Part shown: in pieces, positions 24,601 through 34,146 of the stretch
Layout of the letters: each line of letters begins with the position of its first letter
How positions within the stretch are numbered: the first letter of the stretch is position 1
Source: Diadema setosum
Lineage: Eukaryota; Echinodermata; Echinoidea; Diadematoida; Diadematidae
Assembly (NCBI RefSeq): GCF_964275005.1
Contig: NC_092702.1
Span: forward strand, 4,983,501-5,047,500
Length of the DNA stretch: 64,000 nucleotides
Direction: 5' to 3'
Notes under the pieces: model-generated
Database searches by the model: none
The model's input: only the letters and a program-made list of their open reading frames with translations
Told to the model about the DNA's origin: nothing
Program-made: the position numbers and the translations under genes

Positions 24601-26637
24601 ATCACACGTAACTCGACACATGTTGCTACAATGGCAATCAAACTTGGGTGATGGATGCACTAGGGGTACCTTCATGTTATGGTGCCGTAAGAGGTCACAT
24701 GATAAGGTCAAAGGTCATTTGAGGTCATGCGTTAAAGTTTACTTGGAAGACTCTCTTATCACACGTAACACGGCACATGTTGCTACAAACTGTACAATGG
24801 CAATCAAACTTTGGTGATGGTAGATGTCTCTTGGGAAGTTGAAGGTAACCACAAGGTTAAAGGTTACAGACGGGGGTCAACGGACTTTTAGGGCCCAATG
24901 TTAAGTTTTTAGGGCGCATTTCGTTTATGGCTCATAACTTTTGATCCCTTTGTCCGTTTGTGACCAAACTTAGATGGAAGATGTCCCTTGGGGAGGTGAA
25001 GGTCGTCACAAGGTCAAAGGTCACAGACAGGGGTCAACAAACTTTTAGGGCCCAATGTTATGTTTTTAGGGCGCGTTTTGATTGTGGCTCATAACTTTTG
25101 ATCCCTATGTCCGTTTGTGACCAAACTTGGACGGTAGATGTCCCTTGGGGAGTTAAAGGTCATCACAAGGTCAAAGGTCACAGAAAGGGGTCAACAAATT
25201 TTTAGGACCCAATGTTAAGTTTTTATGGCGCATTTCGATTATGGCTCATTACTTTTGATCCCTTTTTCCGTTTGTGACCAAACTTGGATGGTAAATGTCC
25301 CTTAGGGTGTTGAAGGTCACCACAAGGTCAAAGGTCATAAGCAGGTCAATTAACTTCTGGGAGTTATAAAAAATATTAATTCCTTGTACGTGAATGGGCG
25401 AGACACAATTTGGCGATTGCCTTGTTTGTGTGAGATATTCTCATTTGTACTTCCCCCATGTCTTGCACGACTCACAGTCTAAATCTATCAAGATTGATCT
25501 TGATGAGTTTATCCCAGCAGTGACCTTTAGTAGCCTGGCATAAATGAATATTACAGGATGAAATAATGGAACAAAACATAAACTAAGTTTAAGAAGGGTT
25601 TAATTTCAGCCATTTCCCATTCTGCACCACAGTTATCAAGGTAAGCTCAGGACACCATGATTATACAATTAATCATATTTCCTCTGATGAAGGGGCACAT
25701 ATTTTTAGCTTTGTGCAGTACAATCATGGGCTTCATTATTTACAGCTTCAGATCTTTTTTTTTCTTTTTTTTTTTTCCAACAGAGATATTCTAATTTAAA
25801 GGGGATGGCTAGTAACTGATCAGTGGGAATTAGTGGGAATGCTGGGGGATGATTGTTCCAATCATTGTGGGATTCATTTAAGAGTACATTATATATCTAT
25901 TGTTGTGTGGAAATTGTTTGCTTCAGAATGGTCCCATATTCAAGTAATGTGCAGTTTAATGTTTCCAGGTTAGCATGCCTGTACAGTGACGGGGCATTAA
26001 ACTGCACATTACTTGAATATGAGACCGTTCTGAAGCAAATAATTTTCACACAACAATAGATAGATAATGTACTCTTAAATGAATCCCACAAGAATTGGAA
26101 TAATCATCCCCCAGCATTCCCACTGATTCCCACTGATCAGTTACTAGCCATCCCCTTTAAACCTGTAATTTATGGTTTAATCTGTGGGCCAATTTTTGTA
26201 TCTCTTTGAAAACCTGGCACATGACCTATATATGTATGAATGATAAGTGTAAATCTCAGTATGTGGAATGTGGGGTATGTATCAAATAGAAATCATACAC
26301 AGGAATGTACACACACACACACACATGTACTGACATTAACCTGTCGAGGACTAGCTGAGTTTCCTATATCATGTATTTCCCACAGACATCTGCCCAAGTT
26401 TACTGGGGACGAGTCTTCAGTGGGTTAGAATTATGACAATGTATATTTTTCACTATGTTTACCGCTCTCAGAGAGGTGGTTGACTATGCCTTCCCGGAAA
26501 CCTCCGCTGTCTCCTGCTGTGAGCTGTTCTGCATCCACCTGTCCGTGGTTCCCATGGCGATGGTTGCCAGCCAGGTCCGACGGCTGAGGATGAAGCTGCG
26601 TTCCAGCGACCCCATCACTCCAGTCAACCTGCTGTGA
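9665..26637 (+). CDS. HPS1: HPS1-like BLOC-3 subunit, 14 exons
   Basis: HPS1 pairs with HPS4 to form BLOC-3, which activates Rab32/Rab38 in lysosome-related organelle formation on endosomal membranes (family knowledge). Exons: 9665-9781, 10539-10688, 11511-11632, 12560-12668, 13474-13625, 14414-14606, 15437-15727, 16526-16870, 17252-17422, 18142-18248, 19295-19580, 22271-22384, 22788-22867, 26472-26637. All introns are GT-AG and the phases agree throughout, giving 800 residues (human is about 700). Segments I match from memory of human HPS1: N-terminal longin-type region starting MRCLLII; HLYITVNGDG (residues ~92-101); ALERLTVNHTL (~167); PHTLHIIHILP (~475); NTTMTNYLEEFPGLVHF (~655); FCIHLSVVP (~765). 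Exons 6-8 encode a Ser/Pro/acidic linker, longer than in mammals. Exon 10 could instead start at 18157. The exon 7 acceptor (TAG at 15434-15436) is weak but is the only one in phase. About 20 residues present in human before the exon 12 segment were not found in intron 11, so a small exon may be missing from this model. Confidence 0.9.
10790..11283 (-). mobile_element. ACCTCC-CAAGGGAGGAGG repeat, HPS1 intron 2
   Basis: Inverted copy of the repeats at 20555 and 23561: it begins with CACTCTGAGAGCACAGACCT and ends ATAACCTCCTTCCTTGGCA. Internal match TTCATTGACCCTACCTGCCA. Non-autonomous, family unknown. Confidence 0.75.
11864..12430. mobile_element. TTAA foldback MITE (AGGACAAGTTC family), HPS1 intron 3
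   Basis: Inverted arms of about 150 bp: TTAAAGGACAAGTTCACCTT at the left and AAGGTGAACTTGTCCTTTAA at the right. They extend through TAAGGATTGAGAGAATG and AGTTTGAGGAAAATCGGACA with their complements. The TTAA ends suggest a piggyBac-type source. Confidence 0.85.
13702..13749 (+). repeat. G-rich (GGGGTT)n tract in HPS1 intron 5
   Basis: A run of G followed by GGGGTTGG and four GGGGTT units, about 75 bp after the exon 5 donor. It has strong G-quadruplex potential on the coding strand. Confidence 0.8.
14663..14859. mobile_element. TACTGTAA MITE, HPS1 intron 6
   Basis: Left end TACTGTAAGAGTGGAAATTT, right end AAATTTCCCCTTTTACAGTA. Diverged member of the TACTGTA/GCGAAA family. Confidence 0.6.
16221..16375. 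mobile_element. TACTGTAAA MITE, HPS1 intron 7
   Basis: TTACTGTAAAGTGAGGAATG start with TTCGCATGCATTTCAATTTT inside and a degraded right end. Same family as 18531-18745. Confidence 0.5.
17469..17690. mobile_element. TACTGTAAA MITE, HPS1 intron 9
   Basis: Starts TACTGTAAATGCAGAAATTT and contains GCGCAAATTTCACGC and CTCGCAAAAATATC. The right end is unclear. Confidence 0.5.
18531..18745. mobile_element. TACTGTAAA MITE, HPS1 intron 10
   Basis: Ends TACTGTAAAACTAGAAATAT and AAAATTTCTGGCTTTCCAGTA. Shares ACTGGCATTCAGTGCAT with the copy at 27365-27580. Confidence 0.65.
19663..19850. mobile_element. Tigger/pogo-like MITE, HPS1 intron 11
   Basis: 188 bp with ends TACAGTGCACTCCCATTATA and TATAATTTGAGTCCATTGTA, and ACGGTTATAACGAAATTCCG and CGAGGACTTCGTTATAA inside. 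This is the pattern of pogo/Tigger-derived MITEs with TA target sites. Confidence 0.75.
20555..21014 (+). mobile_element. ACCTCC-CAAGGGAGGAGG repeat, HPS1 intron 11
   Basis: Begins ATTACCTCCTCCAAGGGAGG (a small hairpin), shares GGCAGGTAGGGTCAATGAAC and TATATTGGGAAATCGGG with the copy at 23561, and ends at CCTCAGAGTGTTTTTCTAGT. Confidence 0.8.
21161..22110 (+). mobile_element. CCCCGCCGAACGAG element with DR1-bearing tandem units
   Basis: Begins TCCCCGCCGAACGAGTTCGA, then a CCGT-rich microsatellite (21205-21265), then about four tandem units of 150-170 bp. Each unit has TTGCTACAAAATGCTACTCC and TTCGATTCCGTTTGCTTTAT. It ends AGCGGGGACATATATTACGC plus the following CGCGTAATTTCTACTTTTCC. Four perfect TGACCTTTGACCT sites start at 21528, 21686, 21844 and 22001. 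It lies in HPS1 intron 11. A second, inverted copy is at 61675-62168. Confidence 0.8.
23045..23402 (-). mobile_element. Foldback with tRNA-like core, HPS1 intron 13
   Basis: Inverted arms at 23045-23123 and 23325-23402 (TCTCCCTCTACAAATTCAAT with its complement; ATCGCAACTGTTGATCTGTA likewise) flank a - strand tRNA-like segment at about 23143-23213. The core has a B-box GGTTCGAGTCC, an A-box-like TGGTGGTAGTG, and a 4-bp anticodon-like stem (CTGC/GCAG) around a 7-base loop. Confidence 0.65.
23561..24048 (+). mobile_element. ACCTCC-CAAGGGAGGAGA repeat, HPS1 intron 13
   Basis: Third member of the family (copies at 10790 and 20555). Starts TTACCTCCGCCAAGGGAGGA and ends near GTGCTCTCAGAGTGCTTCTT. 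Confidence 0.8.
24125..25426 (+). mobile_element. GTCTCGCCCACCGG element with DR1-bearing tandem arrays
   Basis: Head TGTCTCGCCCACCGGAGGTG with a short CGTCCGTCGTCCGTC microsatellite. The first tandem array (about 24229-24830) repeats GCAAGACTCTCTTATCACA and GGTCATTTGAGGTCAT. The second (about 24830-25340) repeats TTTTAGGGCCCAATGTTA and CATAACTTTTGATCCCTTTG. The tail is AATGGGCGAGACACAATTTG. Perfect AGGTCAAAGGTCA sites start at 24548, 24705, 25011, 25168 and 25325. It lies in HPS1 intron 13. Confidence 0.8.
25796..26160. mobile_element. Complete TTAA foldback MITE, HPS1 intron 13
   Basis: 365 bp nearly perfect palindrome: TTAAAGGGGATGGCTAGTAA to TTACTAGCCATCCCCTTTAA, with ACTTGAATATGAGACCGTTC complementing GAATGGTCCCATATTCAAGT near the centre. 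The high arm identity suggests a young insertion or a structural constraint. Confidence 0.9.
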
Positions 26638-26799
26638 CCTTGGACTTGAATGCCCATCGATCTATGTGCAATTTGATATTCATCTCATTCCATTAACATA
26701 TACAGTAAACGTTGTGCAAGTCCACATTGTGTGAACTGACTTAAATGGTATAAGTTGACACAATGATTAATTGCAGATGTTCTCTTATGTAGAGAGTCA

Positions 26800-26891
26800 G
26801 TCGATAATTTTCATGTGCTATATAAATCACAACTATTATTAATTTTTAATGTCATTATTACTGTTATTATTATAACACGTATTACTATTAC

Positions 26892-26942
<51 letters not shown>

Positions 26943-26945
26943 CAT
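26800..26945 (+). repeat. SINE-type 3' tail and (TTA)n
   Basis: CATGTGCTATATAAATCACA followed by ATTATTAA and about 16 ATT triplets. The words GCTATATAAAT plus an ATT tail are typical of 3' ends of tRNA-derived SINEs. It lies in the HPS1 3' flank or UTR. Confidence 0.55.
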
Positions 26946-27364
26946 ATATTTTTTTAATTTCATATCAAATTCTTCACATATGTCAGAATTTAGAAGTCAA
27001 CAAATTGGTTATGTCGACATGATTTCATTGTGCAGGTGAGAGTTTGTGTTTGAAGTTCTCGTCTTCAGATCATGATGTAATGAAAGGGGTGTGATTGTAG
27101 CTGACTGTACATGTAAGCGCATCAAAACATGACTTAAACTACCTACCAAGATTCACTGCTGAACTTGCTTTGTACTTTTTTGCAGGGGTCTTGGTGGAAT
27201 TAAGTAGAGGGTAAAAAGATCAAGGATTTACGTAGGCGTGATAGGAGAGGGTCATAAGATAAACTCCACAACATCAGCCATCAATTAAGTATTATCCTGC
27301 TGAGATAAACAGATTTAGTAGCATAAACAGGTTTAGCATCAACCGACAGCAGCTTCAGATACCA

Positions 27365-27580
27365 CTACTATAAAGCGAGAAATGTTTGCAGCATGAAATT
27401 TTCGTGACTTGGAGCTGATGACCTTCTTTGCGTCATGAAATGTGTGGGGAATTTTCACTGGCATTCAGTGCATATAGTGTAGACAAGAACTTTCGCATGC
27501 ATTTTAATGTTGCGAATCTTGGTTCTTGCAAAATTTGTGAAATTAAAATGCACACGAACATTATTGGTTTTACAATGACT
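27365..27580. mobile_element. TACTGTAAA-family MITE
   Basis: Closely follows the layout of 18531-18745 (GCGAGAAATGTTTGCAGC, ACTGGCATTCAGTGCAT, AATTAAAATGCACACGAACA). Terminal bases are degraded. Confidence 0.55.
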
Positions 27581-29039
27581 CTTTATAAGCATGTGTGAAT
27601 TGGTGGGTAAATTGACAATGGCGTTCAAGGGACAAATTTTCTCCAGTCCCATTTGTGATGATATATGTGAGGTTTTTTGTCTTTCATTGCTCCATATTCA
27701 AACATGTTATGTGGGTTGCCTGTGTCAAGATCCCAGTGAATATTGTGTGAGTGGCACGGTGCAAGTTACACTGGCATTATTAGACAATTAATACTGAAAT
27801 CCTTTACATTCTACACAGCTTTGTACAGGCCATTAGTAAATGTGTAGACAAAAAAGATAAGGTTCATGCGTAGCTTAGCCGAATTCCAATAATATGCTTG
27901 CAAATATGCAAGGTGCAGTTGTCATTCAGTGCATGATAATATGCAATGAGATTACTCTTAGATATGCATATACTTGGGTCTTACAAGTCTGTGTGCTGTA
28001 ACAAAACTATGGGTTTACAAAGAAATATTCCAGTTTGTATGTGACTCAACTCAACTCAACTCAACTCAACTCAAAGAAACTCTCAGAAGGTAGAAGGAAC
28101 ATTGATCCCATTGCTACGGATGTCATGTGTTATATCAACCATTTAATTGGAAGCATAACTCTGTGGCTTTTAAGCCATGAGAGTTAATCCTCGGTCACAA
28201 CCCACCATGTCTGTTTATAGTCTGTACGTTTTTGCCGGAGACCACGGCATTCACGTTTTTCTGCAAACGTCGGATGGGAGTGGCAAGAGCAGGGAGGGAG
28301 TATGTCAACCCGTACTTTAGTATGAATCGGTAGCCCAACGCAGTGAAAGTTCTTTGTGTCTTAGAAGTGCTATGGCATGTCTGCGTGCTCCAAAATCCAT
28401 ACTGAGGCAGTACTTACTATGTACGGATCAGAATTGAGGAGCTGTATTTGATGTGTGTACATATGTGATATCAACAGTACTTTTTGTGTGAAGGTGACTT
28501 ACTTGGAAGAATTGTCAAAATACTCTATGCTGACCATGTGCTGGAGGCTCTCCGTCATTGAAAGATGGTTTTTATAACTGTCATGTAATTGGATAACATG
28601 GCGGCTATCCATTGAACAAGATTCGTTACAGTGAAGGGGTGGTTAATTAAAGTGCTCCAAGGCTACTGGTAATGTCCTTTAATCCTTTACATTTTGATTC
28701 ATTGCTTGGAAAACTGTCAGTGGGGTCCCCCCCCCCCTTTCTCTTCATTCTTTTATGGGGGAGGGGAGGGGTGGGGCGATTGGAAAATCCCTGTAATGTG
28801 AAAAATGTATTCTTCTTTTAATGTTGTCTCGTGATGCCCAGAGTACTGTGTGACTTTCGGCACAAACACAACGCTGATACATACAGAGTGTGTGGTGTAT
28901 CAGAGTTGTGTTGTGATACTTTGTGTCATATCATTTACTCTTACAGAAGCCTACTCGTGATTAGTAATCTGCAGATTTTTGCCTTTAATTATTAACCCAT
29001 GGAGTCATGGGGCCACATTCCTGCGGTTTGGTGTTGTAT
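27581..29039. other. No gene seen; (CAACT)n at 28042-28076
   Basis: A short pentanucleotide tract (ACTCA x7) and a poly-C/poly-G pair near 28730-28775. Several frames are open for 60-70 codons, but none has family resemblance or splice support. Confidence 0.4.
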
Positions 29040-29460
29040 CTTGGTTACTGTTTGCTATTCCGAAGGTTCGTTGATCTGAAAATGAAATATGGTTCATCTT
29101 TGTAAATGCTTTGTTAATCTAAAAGTGAAATAAGGTTCATTATTCCAAAGGTTTGTCAATCCAAAAATGAAAGGAGTTTGTTGTTATGAAGGTTGACCAA
29201 TCCTAAAATTACGTAAGGTGTGTAATTCTCAAAGTTTGCTAGTATGCATCTTTTCATTTTCAAATTAGAGGACATTATTTCATTTTTAGATTAACAAACA
29301 CCATTTCAGTTTTGGATCAGTGCACCTTAGGAATAATGAACCTTATTTCATTTCTGGATAAATGAACCTTCAGAGTAATCCTTAAATGTTCAGATTAACA
29401 AACCTTACATTGTATTTCATTCTTGGAGTAACAAACATCTGGATATATGGAATTAGTATG
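29040..29460. repeat. Palindromic array of ~35-bp units
   Basis: The left half repeats GGTTCGTTGATCTGAAAATG-like units (29060-29250) and the right half repeats the complement, CATTTCTGGATAAATGAACC-like (29260-29450). Units are degenerate at 70-90% by eye. The block therefore folds back as a whole. Confidence 0.75.
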
Positions 29461-30030
29461 TTTAGGATTAACGGTTCATAAACTGGCTACACACTTGTAA
29501 AAGTTCTTGTTTCACTCTCATATTTGCAAATTATAGTACTTTTTTTCTCCCTGATTCTGAGCAAATTTCATGAACTTTATCAGTTCCATGTAATCTTTCT
29601 TCAGTATGGGATATGTATGCAGTAATCTTCAGTCTTGTGAAAGTGATGAGGACAAGATAATAATTTTTTGCAGTAAAATTGCCCCATGACTTGTGACCTG
29701 AAGAGTACAAAGGTGTGATGTCATAGCCATTCATTGCCATGGAAACTGGTTCTAAGCAACCTCACCCGGCCCAAATATCCGTAAACACTAGTACTGCTAA
29801 CCATGCTCGCACCTGGTTCCAACCCAAGCTGTAACAGAAGACTGTGGCATCATCACTTTGGTACTCTATCAGGCCTACCTGGGGCCAGGGTTATGTACTT
29901 AAATCTGAACTGTGATTTATTTTGTCTGAAACGAAAAATAAGGCTAGATATTTTTACCAGCATGATTGCCATTCGTACGGAATGAAATAAGAATCTTCTC
30001 AGCAAGGATACATGCATTTGATTATAAAAT

Positions 30031-31667
30031 CAGTGGCGTATCTAGGGAAAACGGCGCCCGGGGCAAGCACGAAAATTGCGCCCCTAATTTCTAAAAAAGT
30101 GTTCAACCCCAACCCCATCCCGGTAGGGACTTTAAACAAAGTCCACATGATGCTTTTTCAAGCACTTAAAAGGGATCTTTTGAGGGTGATTTAAATGTAA
30201 TGAATTTTTATAGATTTTGGCGAGCGAGCGCAGCGAGCGAGCCGAAAATTTTTGTATTTCAGCTTACAAAACATGGAATTCTTGTCATTTTTTGCTTACC
30301 AAATCTTACAATTCTAATCAAGATATAGTGACGGCCTTATAGATAACGATATATACCAAAAAAAGTGAGGACTTTAAAAAATACTCTAAATTAGTACGCG
30401 TGAGTGAGCTGAAATTTGTATATGTCCTCGTCATCATCACGTATTGTTCTTATCTTTTTTTATATAAATTTTGGCGAGCGAGCGCAGCGAGCGAGCCGAA
30501 AATTTTTGTATTTCAGCTTACAAAACATGGAATTCTTGTCATTTTTTGCTTATTAAATCTCACAATTATAGTGACGACCATATTGATAACGATTTATACC
30601 AACAAAGTGAGGAGTTGAAAAAATACTCTAAATTAGTACGAGCGAGTGAGCCGAAATTTGTATATTTCTGCGTCATCATTACGTTTTTTTCTTATCTTTT
30701 TTGATTTTTTTTTGCGCCCCCCTCCCCCGTATGTTCGAAACTGTTGGCGTCCTCTTTTGATAAAATCGGCGATCGCTTCAGAACGAATGAAATTGCAGTC
30801 GCTGCTCCTTGTAACATTTTTCCTGCTAAATATAAAATGACATGAGTGAACACAATAGACATTATCATTTTGTCCGCGTCATCGTCACGTTTTGTTCCAC
30901 TATATCTTCTTCTCTTTTTTATACAAATTTTGGCGAGCGAGCGCAGCGAGCGAGCCGAAAATTTTTGTATTTCAGCTTACAAATCATGAAACTCTTGTCA
31001 TTTTTTTGCTTATAAAGTCTTACAATTCTATTCAAGATATAGTGACGGCCTTATAGATAACGATTTATACCAACAAACCGAGGACTTGAAAAAATTTAAA
31101 TTTGAATATTACCGCGTCATCATTACGTCTTGTTATTATCTTGTTTGATTCGGTTTTTTTGCGCCCCCCCCCCCCCCCCCCCGTATGTTTGAAACCATTG
31201 GCGCCTTCTTTTGATCCAATTGGCGATCGCTTCAGAACGAAAGAAATTGCAGCTGCTGCTCCGTGAAACATTTTGCCCGCTAAATATAAAATTACATGTG
31301 TGAACACAATAGACACTGTCATTTTGTCACCATGTTTTGTTCTTACCTTCTTTTTTATATACATTTTGGTGAGCGAGCGCAGCGAGCGAGCCGAAAATTT
31401 TTGTATATCAGCTCACAGAACATGGAATTTTTGTGTGAACACAATAAACATTGTCATTTTGTCCGCGTCATCAACATGTTTAGTTTTTATCTTGTTTGAT
31501 TTGGTTTTCTGCCCCCCCCCCCACCATTCTCCCTCCCCCCTTTCGGGCGAGTTTTTTTTTTTCCTTCTTCTTCTTCTTCTTTTCTTTTTTTCTTCTTCTT
31601 CTTGCGCCCCCAAGGAATGGCGCCCGGGGCACGTGCCCCCCTTGCCCCCCCCCTAGATACGCCACTG
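30031..31667 (+). mobile_element. Complete non-autonomous hAT element, 1637 bp
   Basis: Termini CAGTGGCGTATCTAGGG and CCCTAGATACGCCACTG are exact inverted repeats. The flanking 8-bp target duplication TATAAAAT is exact (30023-30030 and 31668-31675), which is the hAT hallmark. The interior is not a transposase: it holds four or five units of 200-400 bp carrying GCGAGCGAGCGCAGCGAGCG, AACATGGAATTCTTGTCATT and AGATATAGTGACGGCCTT, plus poly-C and a CTT-rich tract. Frames in it (reading SERSERAENF) are by-products of the GAGCGAGC unit. Confidence 0.9.
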
Positions 31668-31675
31668 TATAAAAT

Positions 31676-33112
31676 GCTCTAGTATTAACTTCTGAAAGAC
31701 ATATTAAAGTTATGTCATGTAGGCTAACTTTGGAAGAGATATTGTTGATGCTGGTTGTTCGTGTCGAGATGTTATTCCTTTTCTACAGTGTTTGAACATT
31801 CTGATATCCTTTACATCCCATGTGGCAAACATGCATTGATAAAAATGGTAATGGTAGTCACAGAAATGCATTTTTCTGTGTACCAGGTATGCCACTTTCC
31901 CCTGTGCAATGGTGTTCAGTTTCTTATTGAAAGTACTGTGTGCATTTACTTGACCATAGCTCCCCCATTTCATTTTCTACTTCAAAAGTATTCAGCACTT
32001 TAAGCCCCAAAATCTGTTCTCAGCTGGAGAAAATTTATATGATGTTTTATTTTCCGTTTTATTTTCTGGACTTCACTTAAACAAAAACTCATCTCTGATT
32101 GTGTTGTGATGCGACAGGTTTGTACATGTATTATAATGATCAGAAACTTCTGTTTTATCACCAAAGATGTCCTTCTGTTTTACTTCCTTCTCATGGCATA
32201 GAAACGTGTAATGATTTTTTTTTTTTTTTTGCTTACTTGTGTTTGACACATTAAACAATAATGTGAATGCATGCCAGCAAGGAAAAATGGAGAGGATTAA
32301 TTGCCAGATTTTTTTTTTCTTTGCAGGAGGGCTAAAATCTATACTTAAAGTTGCATCGAACGTTGGCTTTGGTGTAAACTCTACTCAGTCATATTTTGCC
32401 TGTTTTACTTCTAACAGTTGTACTCAGTTTTGTCTATGCATGGAGCTACAGTTGTATACTATACTGTGTTATATTCCCATGGTCCATGTGATACTGTACT
32501 TGCATTTTGTGCTTGTAGTAGATATCTTTTATAGGATGTGCTTGTTACGAATGATAGAGTGCAATATGAACTTATTATGTCATATCCAGTGGTAAATAAT
32601 GAAAGATCTATATAAAATCTTCATGTATGGCACCTGATATGATGATGTAAAAACCAATATATATCAAAATGTATATGTAAGCTGTATTGGTAATCAAAGA
32701 TTACAGTGTTGTTCATACAGTGCATAATGAAATATCATAAGTAAAATAGATCTGATAAAAATAGTATTGATTAAGAAATTCCAAATATTATACAAGTATA
32801 TGATTATAAGTCAGTTTATACTGTGCTCAATATACCGTCTTATTTTTAACAGAAGCTATGGCATCAGTGTAAGTAATTCTTTGAGTACTACTGGATGAAA
32901 AAATAAACGATGATGAAAACACTATTGTAAGTGTATAGATATGGTCTTCTTGTTGTCATGACGACAGGGAAGATGCTATTCCCACTTGCTGATGCAGCAC
33001 AAGTTTAGATATTGTTTGCCGCATTAATGCAACGTTTACACACAATGTTCTGGTGGCCACTGCAGTCCCATTTTGCCCGAAACAAATGTATAGTTTCCAA
33101 CCCACATGTGCG
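31676..33112. other. No gene seen
   Basis: AT-rich intergenic DNA. A 118-codon frame at 32239-32595 has no recognisable domain and no splice support. Confidence 0.4.
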
Positions 33113-33478
33113 TAAAAGCATTATTTACCATTTGCAGATGGAACAAAAACCCAGCTTTAGTGCTTCAAAATAGTTCTAAAATGTGAGTTAGGGATGAAAA
33201 AACTAATTTAAACATGTTAATAAGTATAATCAATGTTAAGCATTGTTAGATGTACAAAATGTGAACAACAGTTATAATAAAACTTGTTTCTAGATTAAAC
33301 TGTCTACAGTTATGGTTTATTGACAAAATACTGATATCTCATATTATAGGCTTTATCGCAAAATTTTTACATAGGATGTTTTGTGATACAACTGATCTAC
33401 ACATATGCACCATGTGGTAACTCAAACAATTTTTTTTTTTTAAATCACTGCTCCCAATGGTAAACAATGGCTTTAAAG
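33113..33478. mobile_element. MITE (ACCATTTGCAGATG family), copy 1
   Basis: Starts AGCATTATTTACCATTTGCA and ends TGGTAAACAATGGCTTTAAAG. It shares CTACAGTTATGGTTTATTGA and TAGGATGTTTTGTGA with the copy at 47305, and is met in reverse at 49910. Confidence 0.8.
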
Positions 33479-34146
33479 AGAAAATCCACCCCAAATAAAT
33501 AAACTATAAAAGAAAGAGGAAAAAAAAATCCCTACAGAACGTTCCAAAAAATGACAAAAATTGGATAAGGAATAAGGAAGATATGACGTTTGGAAATTTC
33601 GCATCATTTTTTAAACGTTTCTTGACCAGTCTTTATGAATATTCAAATGAGCGAGTTGATGCTGTTTTGCCCTCACAATCTTGCATGCATGTTATAAATG
33701 AAATTCGGCAAAATTGTTATGTTGAGCTAATACACGTAGAAGCATATTCCCCATATCAAAATATATCAGTTAACCTTTGTTCCTTTTTATTTTGGTGGAT
33801 ATAAGGCAAGTTTTGTATTAATACAGATAAAATATGAGATTTTTGTCATATCTGTATATGAAATGAATAAGATTATATTCATACAGACGAAATATGAGAT
33901 CTTTGTCATATCTGTATATGAAATGAATAAGAAATTGTGAGAGCATGACATCATTAACTTGCTGATTTGAATATTCATAACGACTGGTCAAGAAGTGTTC
34001 TTCAAAAAATTTTGAAATTTCAGAATGTCATAAGTTACTTCGTATTTCTCATCCGATTTTGATCATTTTTGCCCTGTTTTGCAGGGAACTTTTTTCTTTC
34101 TTTCTTATGAAATTGATAAAATTTTGGAATGGATTTCTTCTTTTAA
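33473..34146. mobile_element. TTAA foldback MITE, 674 bp
   Basis: Left TTAAAGAGAAAATCCACCCC and right GGATTTCTTCTTTTAA. Inner arms match (GTTTCTTGACCAGTC with GACTGGTCAAGAA; TGAATATTCAAATGAGC with TTTGAATATTCATAA). It abuts the preceding MITE, with which it shares the TTAAAG junction. The centre has a tandem pair of about 65 bp (ATGAGATYTTTGTCATATCT). Confidence 0.8.

Noticed and set aside
30400-31656. Several open frames reading SERSERAENF, ASAASEPKIF and TKHGILVIF
   Set aside because: They are translations of the repeated GAGCGAGCGCAGCGAGC unit inside a non-autonomous hAT element and recur at 2405-3350. They have no start context, splicing or domain.
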